Shown in pieces: positions 27,069-36,479 of a DNA stretch of 64,000 nt. The position numbers were made by a program, and so were the translations under genes. The notes under the pieces were generated by a model, which was given only the letters and a program-made list of their open reading frames with translations, was not told the DNA's origin and did no database searches. This stretch comes from Bacillus testis. GTDB lineage: Bacteria > Bacillota > Bacilli > Bacillales > DSM-1321. The DNA lies in NCBI RefSeq assembly GCF_001243895.1, contig NZ_LN851186.1, forward strand, positions 1,997,852 through 2,061,851, read 5' to 3'. Position 1 is the stretch's first letter; every line of letters starts with the position of its first letter.

Positions 27069-28487
27069 ATGAAGAAAATCATTAAGAACGGAACAATCGT
27101 CACGGCAACGGATACTTATGAAGCCGATATTTTGATCGAAAACGGGATGATCAGTCAGATTGGGAAAGATTTGTCTTCCGCTGACGCAGAAGTGGTCGAT
27201 GCGAAAGGGAACTATATTTTCCCCGGCGGGATTGATCCGCACACCCATCTCGATATGCCATTTGGCGGAACGGTCACGAAGGATAATTTTGAGACTGGAA
27301 CAATTGCGGCTGCGTTTGGCGGTACAACCACCATTATCGATTTCTGTCTGACGCAGAAAGGAAAAACGTTGCGGAGCGCATTGGATACCTGGCATGAAAA
27401 GGCGGATGGGAATGCTGTCATCGACTATGGGTTCCATCTGCAAATCGTTGAGATGAATGAAGTGATATTGAAGGAATTGGCCACCGTTTCTAAAGAAGAG
27501 GGAATTTCATCTTTCAAGGTATTTATGGCCTATAAAAATCAGTTTCAGGCAGACGATGAAACACTCTTCAAGACATTGGTTGCAGCAAAGGAATTAGGGG
27601 CACTTGTCATGGTGCATGCCGAGAATGGCGATGTAATTGATTATCTTGTCAAGAAAGCACTTGAAGAAGGAAAAACCGAACCGATCTACCATGCGCTTAC
27701 AAGGCCTCCTGAAGCAGAGGCGGAAGCAACGGGAAGAGCTGCCACGCTTACGGGATTGGCCAATTCCCAATTATATGTCGTGCATGTTTCCTGTGCGGAG
27801 GCGGCCGCAAAAATAGCGGAAGCAAGAAACAAAGGCATCGATATCTGGGGTGAAACTTGTCCTCAGTATTTAGTGCTCGATCAATCTTATCTTGAGAAAC
27901 CTGAATTTGAAGGGGCCAAATATGTCTGGTCGCCGCCATTGCGTGAAAAATGGAACCAAGAAGTACTATGGAATGCATTAAAGTCCGGCCAGCTGCAGAC
28001 ACTCGGCTCAGACCAATGTTCTTTTGATTTTAATGGGCAAAAGGATCTTGGTAAGGAAGACTTTTCAAAAATACCGAATGGCGGACCGATTATTGAAGAC
28101 CGCGTGAGTATTCTCTTTTCTGAAGGAGTTGACAAGGGGCGCATCAACCTCAATCAATTTGTTGATATCATGTCCACAAAAGCTGCCAAGCTCTTCGGCT
28201 TATATCCTAAAAAAGGAACGATCGCAGTAGGATCAGATGCAGATTTGGTAGTATTCAATCCGCATGCCGAAAGGGTGATCACTTCAGATGCAGACCATAT
28301 GGCTGTTGATTATAACGCCTTTGAAGGCATCCGAGTGAAAGGAGAACCAGTTTCCGTATTATCGAGGGGCGAATTCGTCATAAAGGATAAAACCTTTGTC
28401 GGAAAAGCCGGAAGCGGACAGTACATCAAGCGTGCCAAATACGGGGAAACATTGAGCGCCGAAAAGAAAGCTGTTCCGCAATCCTAA
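27069..28487 (+). CDS. hydA: dihydropyrimidinase (D-hydantoinase)
   Basis: 472 residues from the ATG with GGAGGAGG upstream; the frame is open back into preA without a start signal. Amidohydrolase metal motif GGIDPHTHLDMPFGGT (His-x-His), the lysine to be carboxylated in SSFKVFMAYK, VHAENGD, VVHVSCAEAA and the Asp of LGSDQCSFDFNGQKDLG are all present, as in the dinuclear zinc cyclic amidases. It opens dihydrouracil to N-carbamoyl-beta-alanine. Context decides the pyrimidine role over a general hydantoinase. Gap to preA 28 bp. Confidence 0.93.
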   Translation: MKKIIKNGTIVTATDTYEADILIENGMISQIGKDLSSADAEVVDAKGNYIFPGGIDPHTHLDMPFGGTVTKDNFETGTIAAAFGGTTTIIDFCLTQKGKTLRSALDTWHEKADGNAVIDYGFHLQIVEMNEVILKELATVSKEEGISSFKVFMAYKNQFQADDETLFKTLVAAKELGALVMVHAENGDVIDYLVKKALEEGKTEPIYHALTRPPEAEAEATGRAATLTGLANSQLYVVHVSCAEAAAKIAEARNKGIDIWGETCPQYLVLDQSYLEKPEFEGAKYVWSPPLREKWNQEVLWNALKSGQLQTLGSDQCSFDFNGQKDLGKEDFSKIPNGGPIIEDRVSILFSEGVDKGRINLNQFVDIMSTKAAKLFGLYPKKGTIAVGSDADLVVFNPHAERVITSDADHMAVDYNAFEGIRVKGEPVSVLSRGEFVIKDKTFVGKAGSGQYIKRAKYGETLSAEKKAVPQS

Positions 28488-28510
28488 CTAAATGGAGATA
28501 GCAAAATGAA

Positions 28511-28542
28511 AGCCTGGAGAAGCAAGAGTCCATCTCCGGGCT
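28511..28542 (+). other. stem-loop between hydA and the permease gene
   Basis: AGCCTGGAGA (28511-28520) pairs with TCTCCGGGCT (28533-28542), one T-G pair, 12-nt loop and no T-tract. It is more likely an mRNA processing or stability element inside the operon than a terminator. Confidence 0.5.
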
Positions 28543-28587
28543 GTTCCTGAATGGATCCATAAAAAATTGAATAAAAAGGGTGTTCTT

Positions 28588-30057
28588 ATGGAAAAGAAGA
28601 GAAATTATTTACAGTCTCCTGATTTACTTCCGGTTGGTCATGGAGGCAGAGAAATAAGCACCTTCGGATTTGCGGTCATTTGGGTAGGCATGGCCATCGT
28701 TCTTGCTGCATTTGCAATAGGAGGCGGTGGAATCATTCATTTGCCGCTGCCCATGGTTATTCTGGCAACTGTGATCGGCTCGGTTGCAATCGGTATTCTT
28801 ATGACCATCATAGGGGATATCGGTATTGAGCATGGCCTATCTTTTCCTGTATACATGAGGGCACCCTTTGGAACAATAGGCACCCATGTCCCTTCCATCG
28901 TCCGTGGGATAACGGCTTCCTGTTGGTTCGGGATTAACACGTATTTCGGCGCCACGGCGATTAACGCTGTGTTGAACATGTTATTCGGATTTGATAATTG
29001 GATCGTCTGCTTTCTTATTTTCGCTGCCCTGCAATTGCTGAATACAGCACTCGGCATCAAGTCGATTGAAAGGTTTGCCGATTTGGCGGCGCCGGTCATC
29101 ATTCTAATTTCATGTTGGATGTATATTACTTTAGAAGACAAGGCTGCTGTCCAGGATAAGGATATTTGGACATGGGTGGAAGCCCCTGCGTCAGGCGGAG
29201 CCGCATTCACAGCTTTCATGGTGGTCGTGATGGCCAATATGGGTTTTTGGTCGACACTTGCTGCCGATATGCCATCGCTTTCCCGCTTTTTTAAGGCTCC
29301 GCGCTACGAGCGGAATTGGTTTAAGCGGAATAAGACACAATTGGTCGGCAGTCTCATCGTTATGCCGATCGTGAACACTTTCATGATCATGATTGGAGCG
29401 GTCTGTTATATCGCTGTCAAAACGGCAGATCCGATTTTTGCCCTGCAGGAATCAGCCGGAGGAATTGTGCTGGGCGTCCTTTTATTAATGATTGTGCTTG
29501 CCCAATGGTCTACGAATACGTCTGCGAATGTCATTCCAGCAGCTACTATATTTTCTAATGTCGGAGGGCCCAAAGTGCCGTTTTGGGTGGGGGTCATTAT
29601 TGCTGGAATAATCGGAGTCATTGCTCAACCGTGGAGTTTATTTGACATCCTGAATTCGGTCCTTTTAATCATCGGCGGGATATTGGCCTCGATTGTCGGT
29701 ATTTTGTTTACGGATTATTATGTGCTACGCAAGCGAAGAGTCCATGTTGTCGATTTATTTGAAATGAATGGCCAATTCAAATACTGGAAAGGGTTAAACA
29801 TTGCTGGATTGCTTGCTTGGATCGTCGGAGGAACAGCGGCCAATCTGCTGCCTGCTTATTCATCACTTGTTGGATTTGCCGTCGGAGCTATTGTCTATTA
29901 TGTGTTGGCAAAATATTGGTGGTTCAAAAAATATCCTCAGGCTGAAATGGAGGACCCAAGCGATGAGAAGTATTTGGGCATTACGGTTGGCCGGGACTGG
30001 GAAATAGTCGAAGAGGAACCGACGACTATACCTGCCCCTCTAGATATTTCCAAATAG
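28588..30057 (+). CDS. NCS1 family nucleobase permease
   Basis: 489 residues from ATG 28588 (AAGGGTG 7 nt upstream). Twelve TM helices can be traced. Family marks: SPDLLPVGHGGREISTFGFAVIWVGMAI at the start, HGLSFPVYMRAPFGTIGTHVP (TM3), GITASCWFGINTYFGATAIN, and QWSTNTSANVIPAATIFSNVGG (TM8). NCS1 proteins import uracil, cytosine, allantoin, hydantoins or related compounds with Na+ or H+. Lying inside a uracil-degradation operon it most likely imports uracil or thymine, or a hydantoin. Confidence 0.88.
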   Translation: MEKKRNYLQSPDLLPVGHGGREISTFGFAVIWVGMAIVLAAFAIGGGGIIHLPLPMVILATVIGSVAIGILMTIIGDIGIEHGLSFPVYMRAPFGTIGTHVPSIVRGITASCWFGINTYFGATAINAVLNMLFGFDNWIVCFLIFAALQLLNTALGIKSIERFADLAAPVIILISCWMYITLEDKAAVQDKDIWTWVEAPASGGAAFTAFMVVVMANMGFWSTLAADMPSLSRFFKAPRYERNWFKRNKTQLVGSLIVMPIVNTFMIMIGAVCYIAVKTADPIFALQESAGGIVLGVLLLMIVLAQWSTNTSANVIPAATIFSNVGGPKVPFWVGVIIAGIIGVIAQPWSLFDILNSVLLIIGGILASIVGILFTDYYVLRKRRVHVVDLFEMNGQFKYWKGLNIAGLLAWIVGGTAANLLPAYSSLVGFAVGAIVYYVLAKYWWFKKYPQAEMEDPSDEKYLGITVGRDWEIVEEEPTTIPAPLDISK

Positions 30058-30081
30058 ATAGTAAGGAAGGGACGATTGAAT

Positions 30082-30309
30082 ATGTCTGATTACCAACAGT
30101 TCTTGAAAGAAAAAAAGCAGATTGACCACTTGCTCTCTCAGGGATTTTCTATACGGTACATTACGGAAAACTTAAGCGGAGCCTTTCTCGAATTTCACAG
30201 AGCCGTTGAAGACGGCTCGGCTGAAATGAAATCTTTGCATATTACAACTGCGGATGCTAGGAAATATTTTTCTGTTAAATATATGGAGCAGCAAGCCAGG
30301 ATTTCCTAA
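30082..30309 (+). CDS. small operon protein of unknown function
   Basis: 75 residues from ATG 30082 (AGGAAGGGA upstream; a TTG two codons earlier is an alternative). Soluble and helical, with no cysteine or known motif: YQQFLKEKKQIDHLLSQG, then LSGAFLEFHRAVEDG, then LHITTADARKYFSVKY. It is placed between the permease and the amidohydrolase with short gaps (24 and 65 bp), so it is presumably co-expressed. I infer a regulatory or accessory role only from position. Confidence 0.65.
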   Translation: MSDYQQFLKEKKQIDHLLSQGFSIRYITENLSGAFLEFHRAVEDGSAEMKSLHITTADARKYFSVKYMEQQARIS

Positions 30310-30374
30310 AGAAAATATTGAATCTTATAGATAACAATCCAGCTTTAAAATACATGGATAAGGGAGTGGATCGG

Positions 30375-31607
30375 TTGGAAGGACAAAAACTATTGATTGA
30401 CGGCCAGCGGCTAAGGGAGACGCTTGAGAGATTTGCTGATTTCGGCAGAACATCAAACAATGGGGTGACTAGGCTTTCATTGTCAGAGGAAGACCGGCAG
30501 GTGCGCGATTATTTCTGTGAATGTTGCAAGGAGTTGGGGATGGAAATCACGATCGATGATCTTGGGAATATTTATGCGACTCTACCGGGAATAGAGGATA
30601 AAGCCCCTATCCTGATGGGTTCGCATTTGGACAGCGTCAAGAAAGGGGGCAGATTCGACGGTGTATTGGGAGTAGTTGCCGGCCTTGAAGTTGTCCGGAC
30701 ATTGGTGGAAAACAAAGTGGTTCCCCGCTTGCCGTTGACAATTGTTAACTTTACGAATGAAGAAGGTGCACGGTTCGAACCCTCCATGATGTCATCAGGT
30801 ATCCTATCCGGCAAATTTGATAAAGAGGAAATGTTCAAGAAGACGGATGCAAGCGGAATCACTTTCGGAGAGGCATTGCGGGCAATCGGCTACGAAGGGA
30901 AGCAAAAAGCAAGATTGAATGATGCCCGCGCATTCCTTGAGCTTCATATTGAACAAGGCCCGATCCTTGAGCAGGAATCCTTGTCCATTGGTGTTGTTGA
31001 GTGTGTTGTCGGTATGGTGTGCTATGAGTGGGAAGTCCTTGGCGAATCGGATCATGCGGGCACGACTCCGATGCCTTTGAGGAAGGATGCTCTTTTTACG
31101 GCAGTGGATATGATGATGGAACTCAGAAACAAACTAACCAAGCTGGATAAAGAATTAGTCTATACGATGGGGAGAGTAAACGCCGAACCGAATATCCATA
31201 CCGTCATCCCTGACCGGGTCGTGTTCTCTTTAGAAGCAAGGCATAAGGACCCGAAAGTCATTCAAGAGGTTGAAAACATCATCGCATCTGTTCAGGAATC
31301 CTTTTCAGGAAAAGAATGTGAAGTCAAAAACCGAAAATTATGGGGACGCGACACTGTCATGTTCGATGAGGCGCTTTGCGGCGCTTTGGAGAAGTCTGCT
31401 GAATCACTTGGCTATTCCTATAAAAGGATGGTAAGCGGCGCCGGGCATGACGCTCAGTTTATCGCTTCCATGGTTCCGACCGCTATGGTCTTTGTACCAA
31501 GTATCAACGGGAAGAGCCATTCAGAAGTGGAATGTACCGAGTGGGAGGATTGTGAGAAAGGCGTAAATGTCTTATTGGAAACGGTAATGGAACTACAATC
31601 GAAATGA
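30375..31607 (+). CDS. N-carbamoyl-beta-alanine amidohydrolase (M20 family)
   Basis: 410 residues if TTG 30375 is the start; AAGGGAG lies 7 nt upstream and the protein then begins EGQKLLIDGQRLRETLERFADFGRT like its relatives. Dinuclear metal motifs: MGSHLDSVKKGGRFDGVLGV, NFTNEEGARF, LELHIEQGP, and a final GAGHDAQF with SINGKSHSEVE. The M20 subfamily covers beta-ureidopropionase, allantoate amidohydrolase and L-N-carbamoylase; the adjacent dihydropyrimidinase points to N-carbamoyl-beta-alanine, giving beta-alanine, CO2 and ammonia. A terminator follows. Confidence 0.88.
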   Translation: MEGQKLLIDGQRLRETLERFADFGRTSNNGVTRLSLSEEDRQVRDYFCECCKELGMEITIDDLGNIYATLPGIEDKAPILMGSHLDSVKKGGRFDGVLGVVAGLEVVRTLVENKVVPRLPLTIVNFTNEEGARFEPSMMSSGILSGKFDKEEMFKKTDASGITFGEALRAIGYEGKQKARLNDARAFLELHIEQGPILEQESLSIGVVECVVGMVCYEWEVLGESDHAGTTPMPLRKDALFTAVDMMMELRNKLTKLDKELVYTMGRVNAEPNIHTVIPDRVVFSLEARHKDPKVIQEVENIIASVQESFSGKECEVKNRKLWGRDTVMFDEALCGALEKSAESLGYSYKRMVSGAGHDAQFIASMVPTAMVFVPSINGKSHSEVECTEWEDCEKGVNVLLETVMELQSK

Positions 31608-31617
31608 TGGATAGAAT

Positions 31618-31649
31618 CGGGCATTTGTCAAAAGGACGATGCCCTTTTT
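31618..31649 (+). terminator. terminator of the preT-amidohydrolase operon
   Basis: CGGGCAT and ATGCCC around TTGTCAAAAGGACG, then TTTTT. Confidence 0.75.
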
Positions 31650-31815
31650 GCCTTTATGTTCCACTGCGCTGGGCCTTTCGCATACACACAGAGATTGAAG
31701 ACGGAGAAGTGTATGGATGGAGAACTCGGATGGCTTCAACGAGTGGCAGGCAGTGAATAGATGAAAACTCCGCTTATCCAATTTTACATCGCCAATTCAT
31801 ATAGGGGTGAATGCA

Positions 31816-33405
31816 ATGAATGCTTACAGTAGCGTGTCGGATATTCTCAAAAGAGAGCTCTTCCATAACATTGATATCATTGCCGGTATAGAAGGTTTGA
31901 ATAGGGTGGTCAAGTGGGTGCATATTGTGGAAGTCACCAATATCCGCAATCTTTTGAAAGGGGACGAGCTGATTCTATCCACTTGTGTTGCATGGGCAAA
32001 AAATGAAGATGTATTCATATCCATGATCAAACAGCTTATCGAAGCGAATGCCGCTGGCTTATGTATAGAAATAGGCACTTATACATCTACGATACCGGAG
32101 GAAGCAATACGAATCGCCAATGAAAATCATTTCCCCATAATCCTCTTTCGGCAGGAGGTATCATTCGTCGAAATAACGCAAGATATCCATACATTCTTGA
32201 TCAATCGGCAACATCAAATGATCTCCAGCTTAGAACACTATTCACAAACACTAAACAAGAAACTTTTGACGATTGAATATCCGGATGAAATATTGTCATT
32301 TATACAGCAATCCCTTCAAGTGCAGGTGATGCTGATTTTCCAAGACAAAAATGTGCTTTTGCAACCGGATCGGACGAAAGCGGACAAGCAAACACTCTTG
32401 CAAAAGCGGCAGCAGTTCTATACAGATGAAACGAATGACAATGGGCACACAATGGCGATCAAACCGATCGATCTGTTGGGGGAAACCTATGCCGAATTAG
32501 TCATCAGCTCGGATGACAGGATTTTGACTGAATACGATCACTTGATATTGGATCGGACAGCAACAGCGCTTGCCCAATTTTTCATAAGGGAATGGTATGT
32601 AGCGGAGAAGAGAAGAACAGAAGAGACTGAATCGATTATGAGATGGATAGAGGGCAACCAGAGGGAAGGAACCATTCAGGAGTATCTTTCATCCAATATG
32701 GATTCAATCAAACCAAAAGGTTCCGTAGCCTGCTTGCTGAAATTCCCTAAAGAAATTCCGAACCTTACCTATTTTAAGCTTTACTTCCGTTCCATTTTTG
32801 AACAAAGAGGAATTCGTTTTTTGGCCATGGAGAAGAAGAATATAATGACATTGCTTTTATTTGATGAACGGAACAAAGAAACGTGGAAAAAAAGGATGGA
32901 GGAAGGCTTTGATAAGCTGTTTTCTGCCGGCTGGACACTGAAAGAGAAAGATCTCCCTCTCATCAGTATAGGAAAGTATCTGGAAGACATGGACCAAATT
33001 CATATTAGCTATCAAACCGCATTGGAGACACTGAGAATTCGTGAACGCTTTTCGGATCAGAATCTCGTTTGTTTCTATGAAAATTTACATATATACAGAA
33101 TTATTTCCGAGATGCATAGACAAATGAATCTTCCTGATTTGGTCGAGGAATATCTCGGGAAGATTATTGACCATGATTCTAAATACAATGGGAAACTCCT
33201 TGAAACGCTGGAAGCCTATTTATCTTGTAATGGTTCCAAAAAGGATACCGCCAAAAAACTGTATATCGTCAGGCAAACTTTGTACCATCGTCTTGAGAAG
33301 ATTGAGGCGTTGTTGGGCACTGATTTTATGGAACAAGAGAAGCGGCTTACCATTGAATTTCTGTTAAAGGCTTATGATTTTTTGGGAATGAGGCGAAAGC
33401 ATTGA
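31816..33405 (+). CDS. pucR: PucR family transcriptional regulator
   Basis: 529 residues from ATG 31816 (AGGGGTG about 6 nt upstream; a GTG three codons earlier is possible). The N-terminal PucR domain has LKRELFHNIDIIAGIEGLNRVVKWVHIVE and GDELILSTC. The C-terminus holds the PucR-type helix-turn-helix, LLETLEAYLSCNGSKKDTAKKLYIVRQTLYHRLEKIEALLG (about 475-515). PucR of B. subtilis controls purine catabolism; here the protein sits between two blocks of the uracil pathway and is likely their activator, with a pathway intermediate as effector. The symbol denotes family, not proven orthology. Confidence 0.8.
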   Translation: MNAYSSVSDILKRELFHNIDIIAGIEGLNRVVKWVHIVEVTNIRNLLKGDELILSTCVAWAKNEDVFISMIKQLIEANAAGLCIEIGTYTSTIPEEAIRIANENHFPIILFRQEVSFVEITQDIHTFLINRQHQMISSLEHYSQTLNKKLLTIEYPDEILSFIQQSLQVQVMLIFQDKNVLLQPDRTKADKQTLLQKRQQFYTDETNDNGHTMAIKPIDLLGETYAELVISSDDRILTEYDHLILDRTATALAQFFIREWYVAEKRRTEETESIMRWIEGNQREGTIQEYLSSNMDSIKPKGSVACLLKFPKEIPNLTYFKLYFRSIFEQRGIRFLAMEKKNIMTLLLFDERNKETWKKRMEEGFDKLFSAGWTLKEKDLPLISIGKYLEDMDQIHISYQTALETLRIRERFSDQNLVCFYENLHIYRIISEMHRQMNLPDLVEEYLGKIIDHDSKYNGKLLETLEAYLSCNGSKKDTAKKLYIVRQTLYHRLEKIEALLGTDFMEQEKRLTIEFLLKAYDFLGMRRKH

Positions 33406-33544
33406 CTTTTAGCACCCTTTTCAAAACAAAATGTCGAGGAATATGGGAGGGGTATTTTACATAATGTCTAATGATGAACAGTTAAAAATGAGAGATAATT
33501 AAATAAATTAGAATATTGAGAATAAAATTAAAAGGAGTGATCAA

Positions 33545-35011
33545 ATGACCATGATAAAGGCAGAAGTACAAACCATACAAAATTATATCAATGGGGAATG
33601 GGTAGATTCACAAGGTTCTGAAGTAGAGGATGTGCTCAATCCTGCGACCGGTGAAGTACTGGCGAAGGTGCCGATTTCAACACTTGAAGATGTGAATCGT
33701 GCTGTTGCTGCAGCAAAAGAGGCATTCAAAACATGGAAGAATACGCCTGTGCCGAAGCGGGCTAGGATCTTATATAAATACCATTATCTGTTGACTGAGA
33801 ACCATGAAAAATTAGCAAAGCTGGTCGTTGAGGAAAATGGTAAAGCGTATAAGGAAGCATATGGAGAAGTACAGCGAGGAATTGAGTGTGTTGAATTCGC
33901 TGCTGGGGCTCCAACATTGATGATGGGTGAAACCCTATCAAATATCGCTGAAGAAATCGATTCGGAAATGTACCGTTATCCTCATGGTGTCGTTGGAGGC
34001 ATTGCTCCTTTTAATTTTCCGATGATGGTGCCATTATGGATGTTCCCATTGGCGATTGCATGCGGAAATACATTTGTCTTGAAACCATCGGAACGGACAC
34101 CGATTTTGGCTAATGAACTTGTAGAACTTTTCACGAAGGCAGGTTCGCCGAAGGGTGTTTTAAACATCGTGCATGGAGCGCATGATGTCGTGAATGGCCT
34201 GCTGGACCATGAAGATGTAAAGGCGATTTCATTTGTCGGCTCTCAGCCGGTCGCAAAATATGTATATGGCCGTGCTGCAGCAAATGGCAAACGTGTTCAG
34301 GCATTATCAGGCGCCAAAAACCATCATATCGTCATGCCGGATGCTGACATTGAAAAAGCGGTATCCCATATCATCAGTTCTTCTTTTGGCAGTGCAGGCC
34401 AGCGCTGTATGGCTTGCAGCGCAGTCGTCGTTGTCGGTGAAGGAGATGCCTTCGTAAGCGAACTGAAAAAGAAAGCGGATGAAATGATCATCGGAAACGG
34501 GATGGACGAAGAAGTGCTGCTAACGCCTGTTATCAGGGATTCACAGCGAGAAAAAGTGTGCGGTTACATTGAAACAGGATTACAGGAAGGCGCGGAGCTG
34601 ATCAGAGATGGCAGGAAGGATATGACCGCTGGGGAGAAAGGATTTTTTATGGGGCCGACCATTTTCGACCATGTTAAACCAGAGATGACAATCGCCAAAA
34701 CGGAATTATTTGCGCCCGTTTTGAGTTTGTTGCGTGCCGAAAATCTGGATGAAGGGCTGAATTATATCCGCAAGTCCCGATATGGCAATGGGGCGACCAT
34801 TTATACGAAGGATGCCAAGGCGGTGCGCCAATTCAGAGAGGAAGCAGACGCTGGCATGCTCGGTATCAATGTCGGTGTTCCGGCTACTATGGCGTTTTTT
34901 CCTTTTTCAGGATGGAAGGATTCTTTCTACGGAGACCTTCATGTAAATGGGAAGGACGGGGTCAATTTTTATACACGCAAGAAAATGATCACTTCCAGAT
35001 TCGATTATTAA
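33545..35011 (+). CDS. mmsA: CoA-acylating (methyl)malonate-semialdehyde dehydrogenase
   Basis: 488 residues of the aldehyde dehydrogenase superfamily. The start [33 protein letters not shown] and the catalytic [14 protein letters not shown] with Cys288 are the MMSDH pattern. The general base Glu of ordinary ALDHs is replaced in [15 protein letters not shown] (ALDHs have ELGGK), as expected for CoA-dependent members. It converts malonate semialdehyde plus CoA and NAD+ to acetyl-CoA and CO2. RBS AAAAGGAG. The same family acts in valine and myo-inositol breakdown, but the neighbours indicate beta-alanine degradation. Confidence 0.9.
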   Translation: MTMIKAEVQTIQNYINGEWVDSQGSEVEDVLNPATGEVLAKVPISTLEDVNRAVAAAKEAFKTWKNTPVPKRARILYKYHYLLTENHEKLAKLVVEENGKAYKEAYGEVQRGIECVEFAAGAPTLMMGETLSNIAEEIDSEMYRYPHGVVGGIAPFNFPMMVPLWMFPLAIACGNTFVLKPSERTPILANELVELFTKAGSPKGVLNIVHGAHDVVNGLLDHEDVKAISFVGSQPVAKYVYGRAAANGKRVQALSGAKNHHIVMPDADIEKAVSHIISSSFGSAGQRCMACSAVVVVGEGDAFVSELKKKADEMIIGNGMDEEVLLTPVIRDSQREKVCGYIETGLQEGAELIRDGRKDMTAGEKGFFMGPTIFDHVKPEMTIAKTELFAPVLSLLRAENLDEGLNYIRKSRYGNGATIYTKDAKAVRQFREEADAGMLGINVGVPATMAFFPFSGWKDSFYGDLHVNGKDGVNFYTRKKMITSRFDY

Positions 35012-35030
35012 TAGATATGGAGGAAACGAA

Positions 35031-36386
35031 ATGGCAGAAATCAAGGATGGCGTTGATTTACTGACGAATGATAAAGAGCAAGTCTGGCATTCGATGAAGC
35101 CGTACAACCCTGAGTCAACGATGATTGCCGACAAAGCTAAAGACGGATGCTGGATTACCGACCAGGATGGGAACCGCTACATCGATGCTATGGCTGGACT
35201 TTGGTGTGTGAATGTCGGTTACGGCAGGAACGAGTTGGCGGAAGCCGCTTATGAGCAGTTGAAACAGATGGCTTATTTCCCTCTTACCCAAAGCCACGCT
35301 CCTGCCATTAAACTGGCGAGCAAATTGAATGAAATGCTTGGCGGCGAGTATGTCATTTTCTTCTCGAACAGCGGATCCGAGGCGAATGAGACAGCCTTCA
35401 AAATTGCTAGGCAATACCATGAGCAAAAAGGCGCGCATAATCGCTATAAAATCATATCAAGATATCGCTCTTATCACGGGAATACAATGGGAGCGCTTGC
35501 CGCAACAGGCCAGGCACAGAGAAAATTCAAGTACGAACCGCTTGCTCCTGGTTTCATCCATGTGCCGCCCCCAGATACTTACAGGGATGCTGAAAGCAAG
35601 GATTGCGCACCGGGTGAACTGAAATCGGTCCAGGAAATCGACCGCGTCATGACATGGGAATTGAGTGAAACCGTTGCGGCAATGATCATGGAACCGATCA
35701 TTACGGGCGGTGGGATCCTTATGCCGCCTGAAGGGTACATGGCAGGTGTAAAGGAAGTGTGCGAAAAACATGGGGCCCTCTTGATTGTCGATGAGGTAAT
35801 CTGTGGGTTCGGCCGGACGGGGGAGCCGTTTGGGTTCATGAATTATGGAGTGAAGCCGGATATGATCACCATGGCGAAAGGGATCACAAGCGCCTATTTG
35901 CCGCTCTCGGCAACGGCTGTTAAAAAAGAAATCTATGAAGCGTTCCAAGGAACAGAGGAATATGATTATTTCCGGCATGTCAATACGTTTGGAGGAAATC
36001 CGGCAGCCTGTGCTCTTGCCTTGAAAAATATCGAGATTATGGAGCAGGAACAGCTTTTCCCACGCTCCAAGCAACTTGGCGAGGAGATGAAGCAAGTTCT
36101 CCAAAATAAACTCAAGGACCATCCCAATGTCGGCGACGTACGTGGGAAAGGCTTATTGATCGGCGTCGAATTGGTGAAGAATCGCCAAACAAAAGAACCG
36201 ATTGAAGTAGAGCAAGTGAATAAGATCCTTGCGGGATGCAAGGAAAATGGCGTAATCATCGGAAAAAATGGAGCGACTGTTGCAGGCTACAATAATGTGT
36301 TGACATTGGCACCGCCTCTTAACATTGCCAAGGAAGACATGGAATTTGTCATTACTACCTTAGCAAATGAAATCCATAAAATATAA
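35031..36386 (+). CDS. class III aminotransferase, beta-alanine-pyruvate type
   Basis: 451 residues. Fold type I class III marks: GLWCVNVGYGR, FFSNSGSEANETAFKIARQYH, LIVDEVICGFGRTG (the Asp binding the pyridine nitrogen) and the PLP lysine in PDMITMAKGITSAYLPLSA, then HVNTFGGNPAACALAL. In this context it most likely removes the amino group of beta-alanine to give malonate semialdehyde, with pyruvate or 2-oxoglutarate as acceptor. 19 bp after mmsA with GGAGG, so the two are co-translated from one message, closed by a strong terminator. Confidence 0.88.
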   Translation: MAEIKDGVDLLTNDKEQVWHSMKPYNPESTMIADKAKDGCWITDQDGNRYIDAMAGLWCVNVGYGRNELAEAAYEQLKQMAYFPLTQSHAPAIKLASKLNEMLGGEYVIFFSNSGSEANETAFKIARQYHEQKGAHNRYKIISRYRSYHGNTMGALAATGQAQRKFKYEPLAPGFIHVPPPDTYRDAESKDCAPGELKSVQEIDRVMTWELSETVAAMIMEPIITGGGILMPPEGYMAGVKEVCEKHGALLIVDEVICGFGRTGEPFGFMNYGVKPDMITMAKGITSAYLPLSATAVKKEIYEAFQGTEEYDYFRHVNTFGGNPAACALALKNIEIMEQEQLFPRSKQLGEEMKQVLQNKLKDHPNVGDVRGKGLLIGVELVKNRQTKEPIEVEQVNKILAGCKENGVIIGKNGATVAGYNNVLTLAPPLNIAKEDMEFVITTLANEIHKI

Positions 36387-36419
36387 AAAACTCGCGATCC
36401 GGTTGGGTCGCGAGTTTTT
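36384..36419 (+). terminator. terminator of the mmsA-aminotransferase operon
   Basis: AAAAACTCGCGATCC and GGGTCGCGAGTTTTT around GGTT, an 11-bp GC-rich stem. Confidence 0.92.
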
Positions 36420-36479
36420 ATATTTTTCTCGTCATTTGTAAGAGGATTTCCGACTCTCTTTCATTGTCAGGCCACTGAC

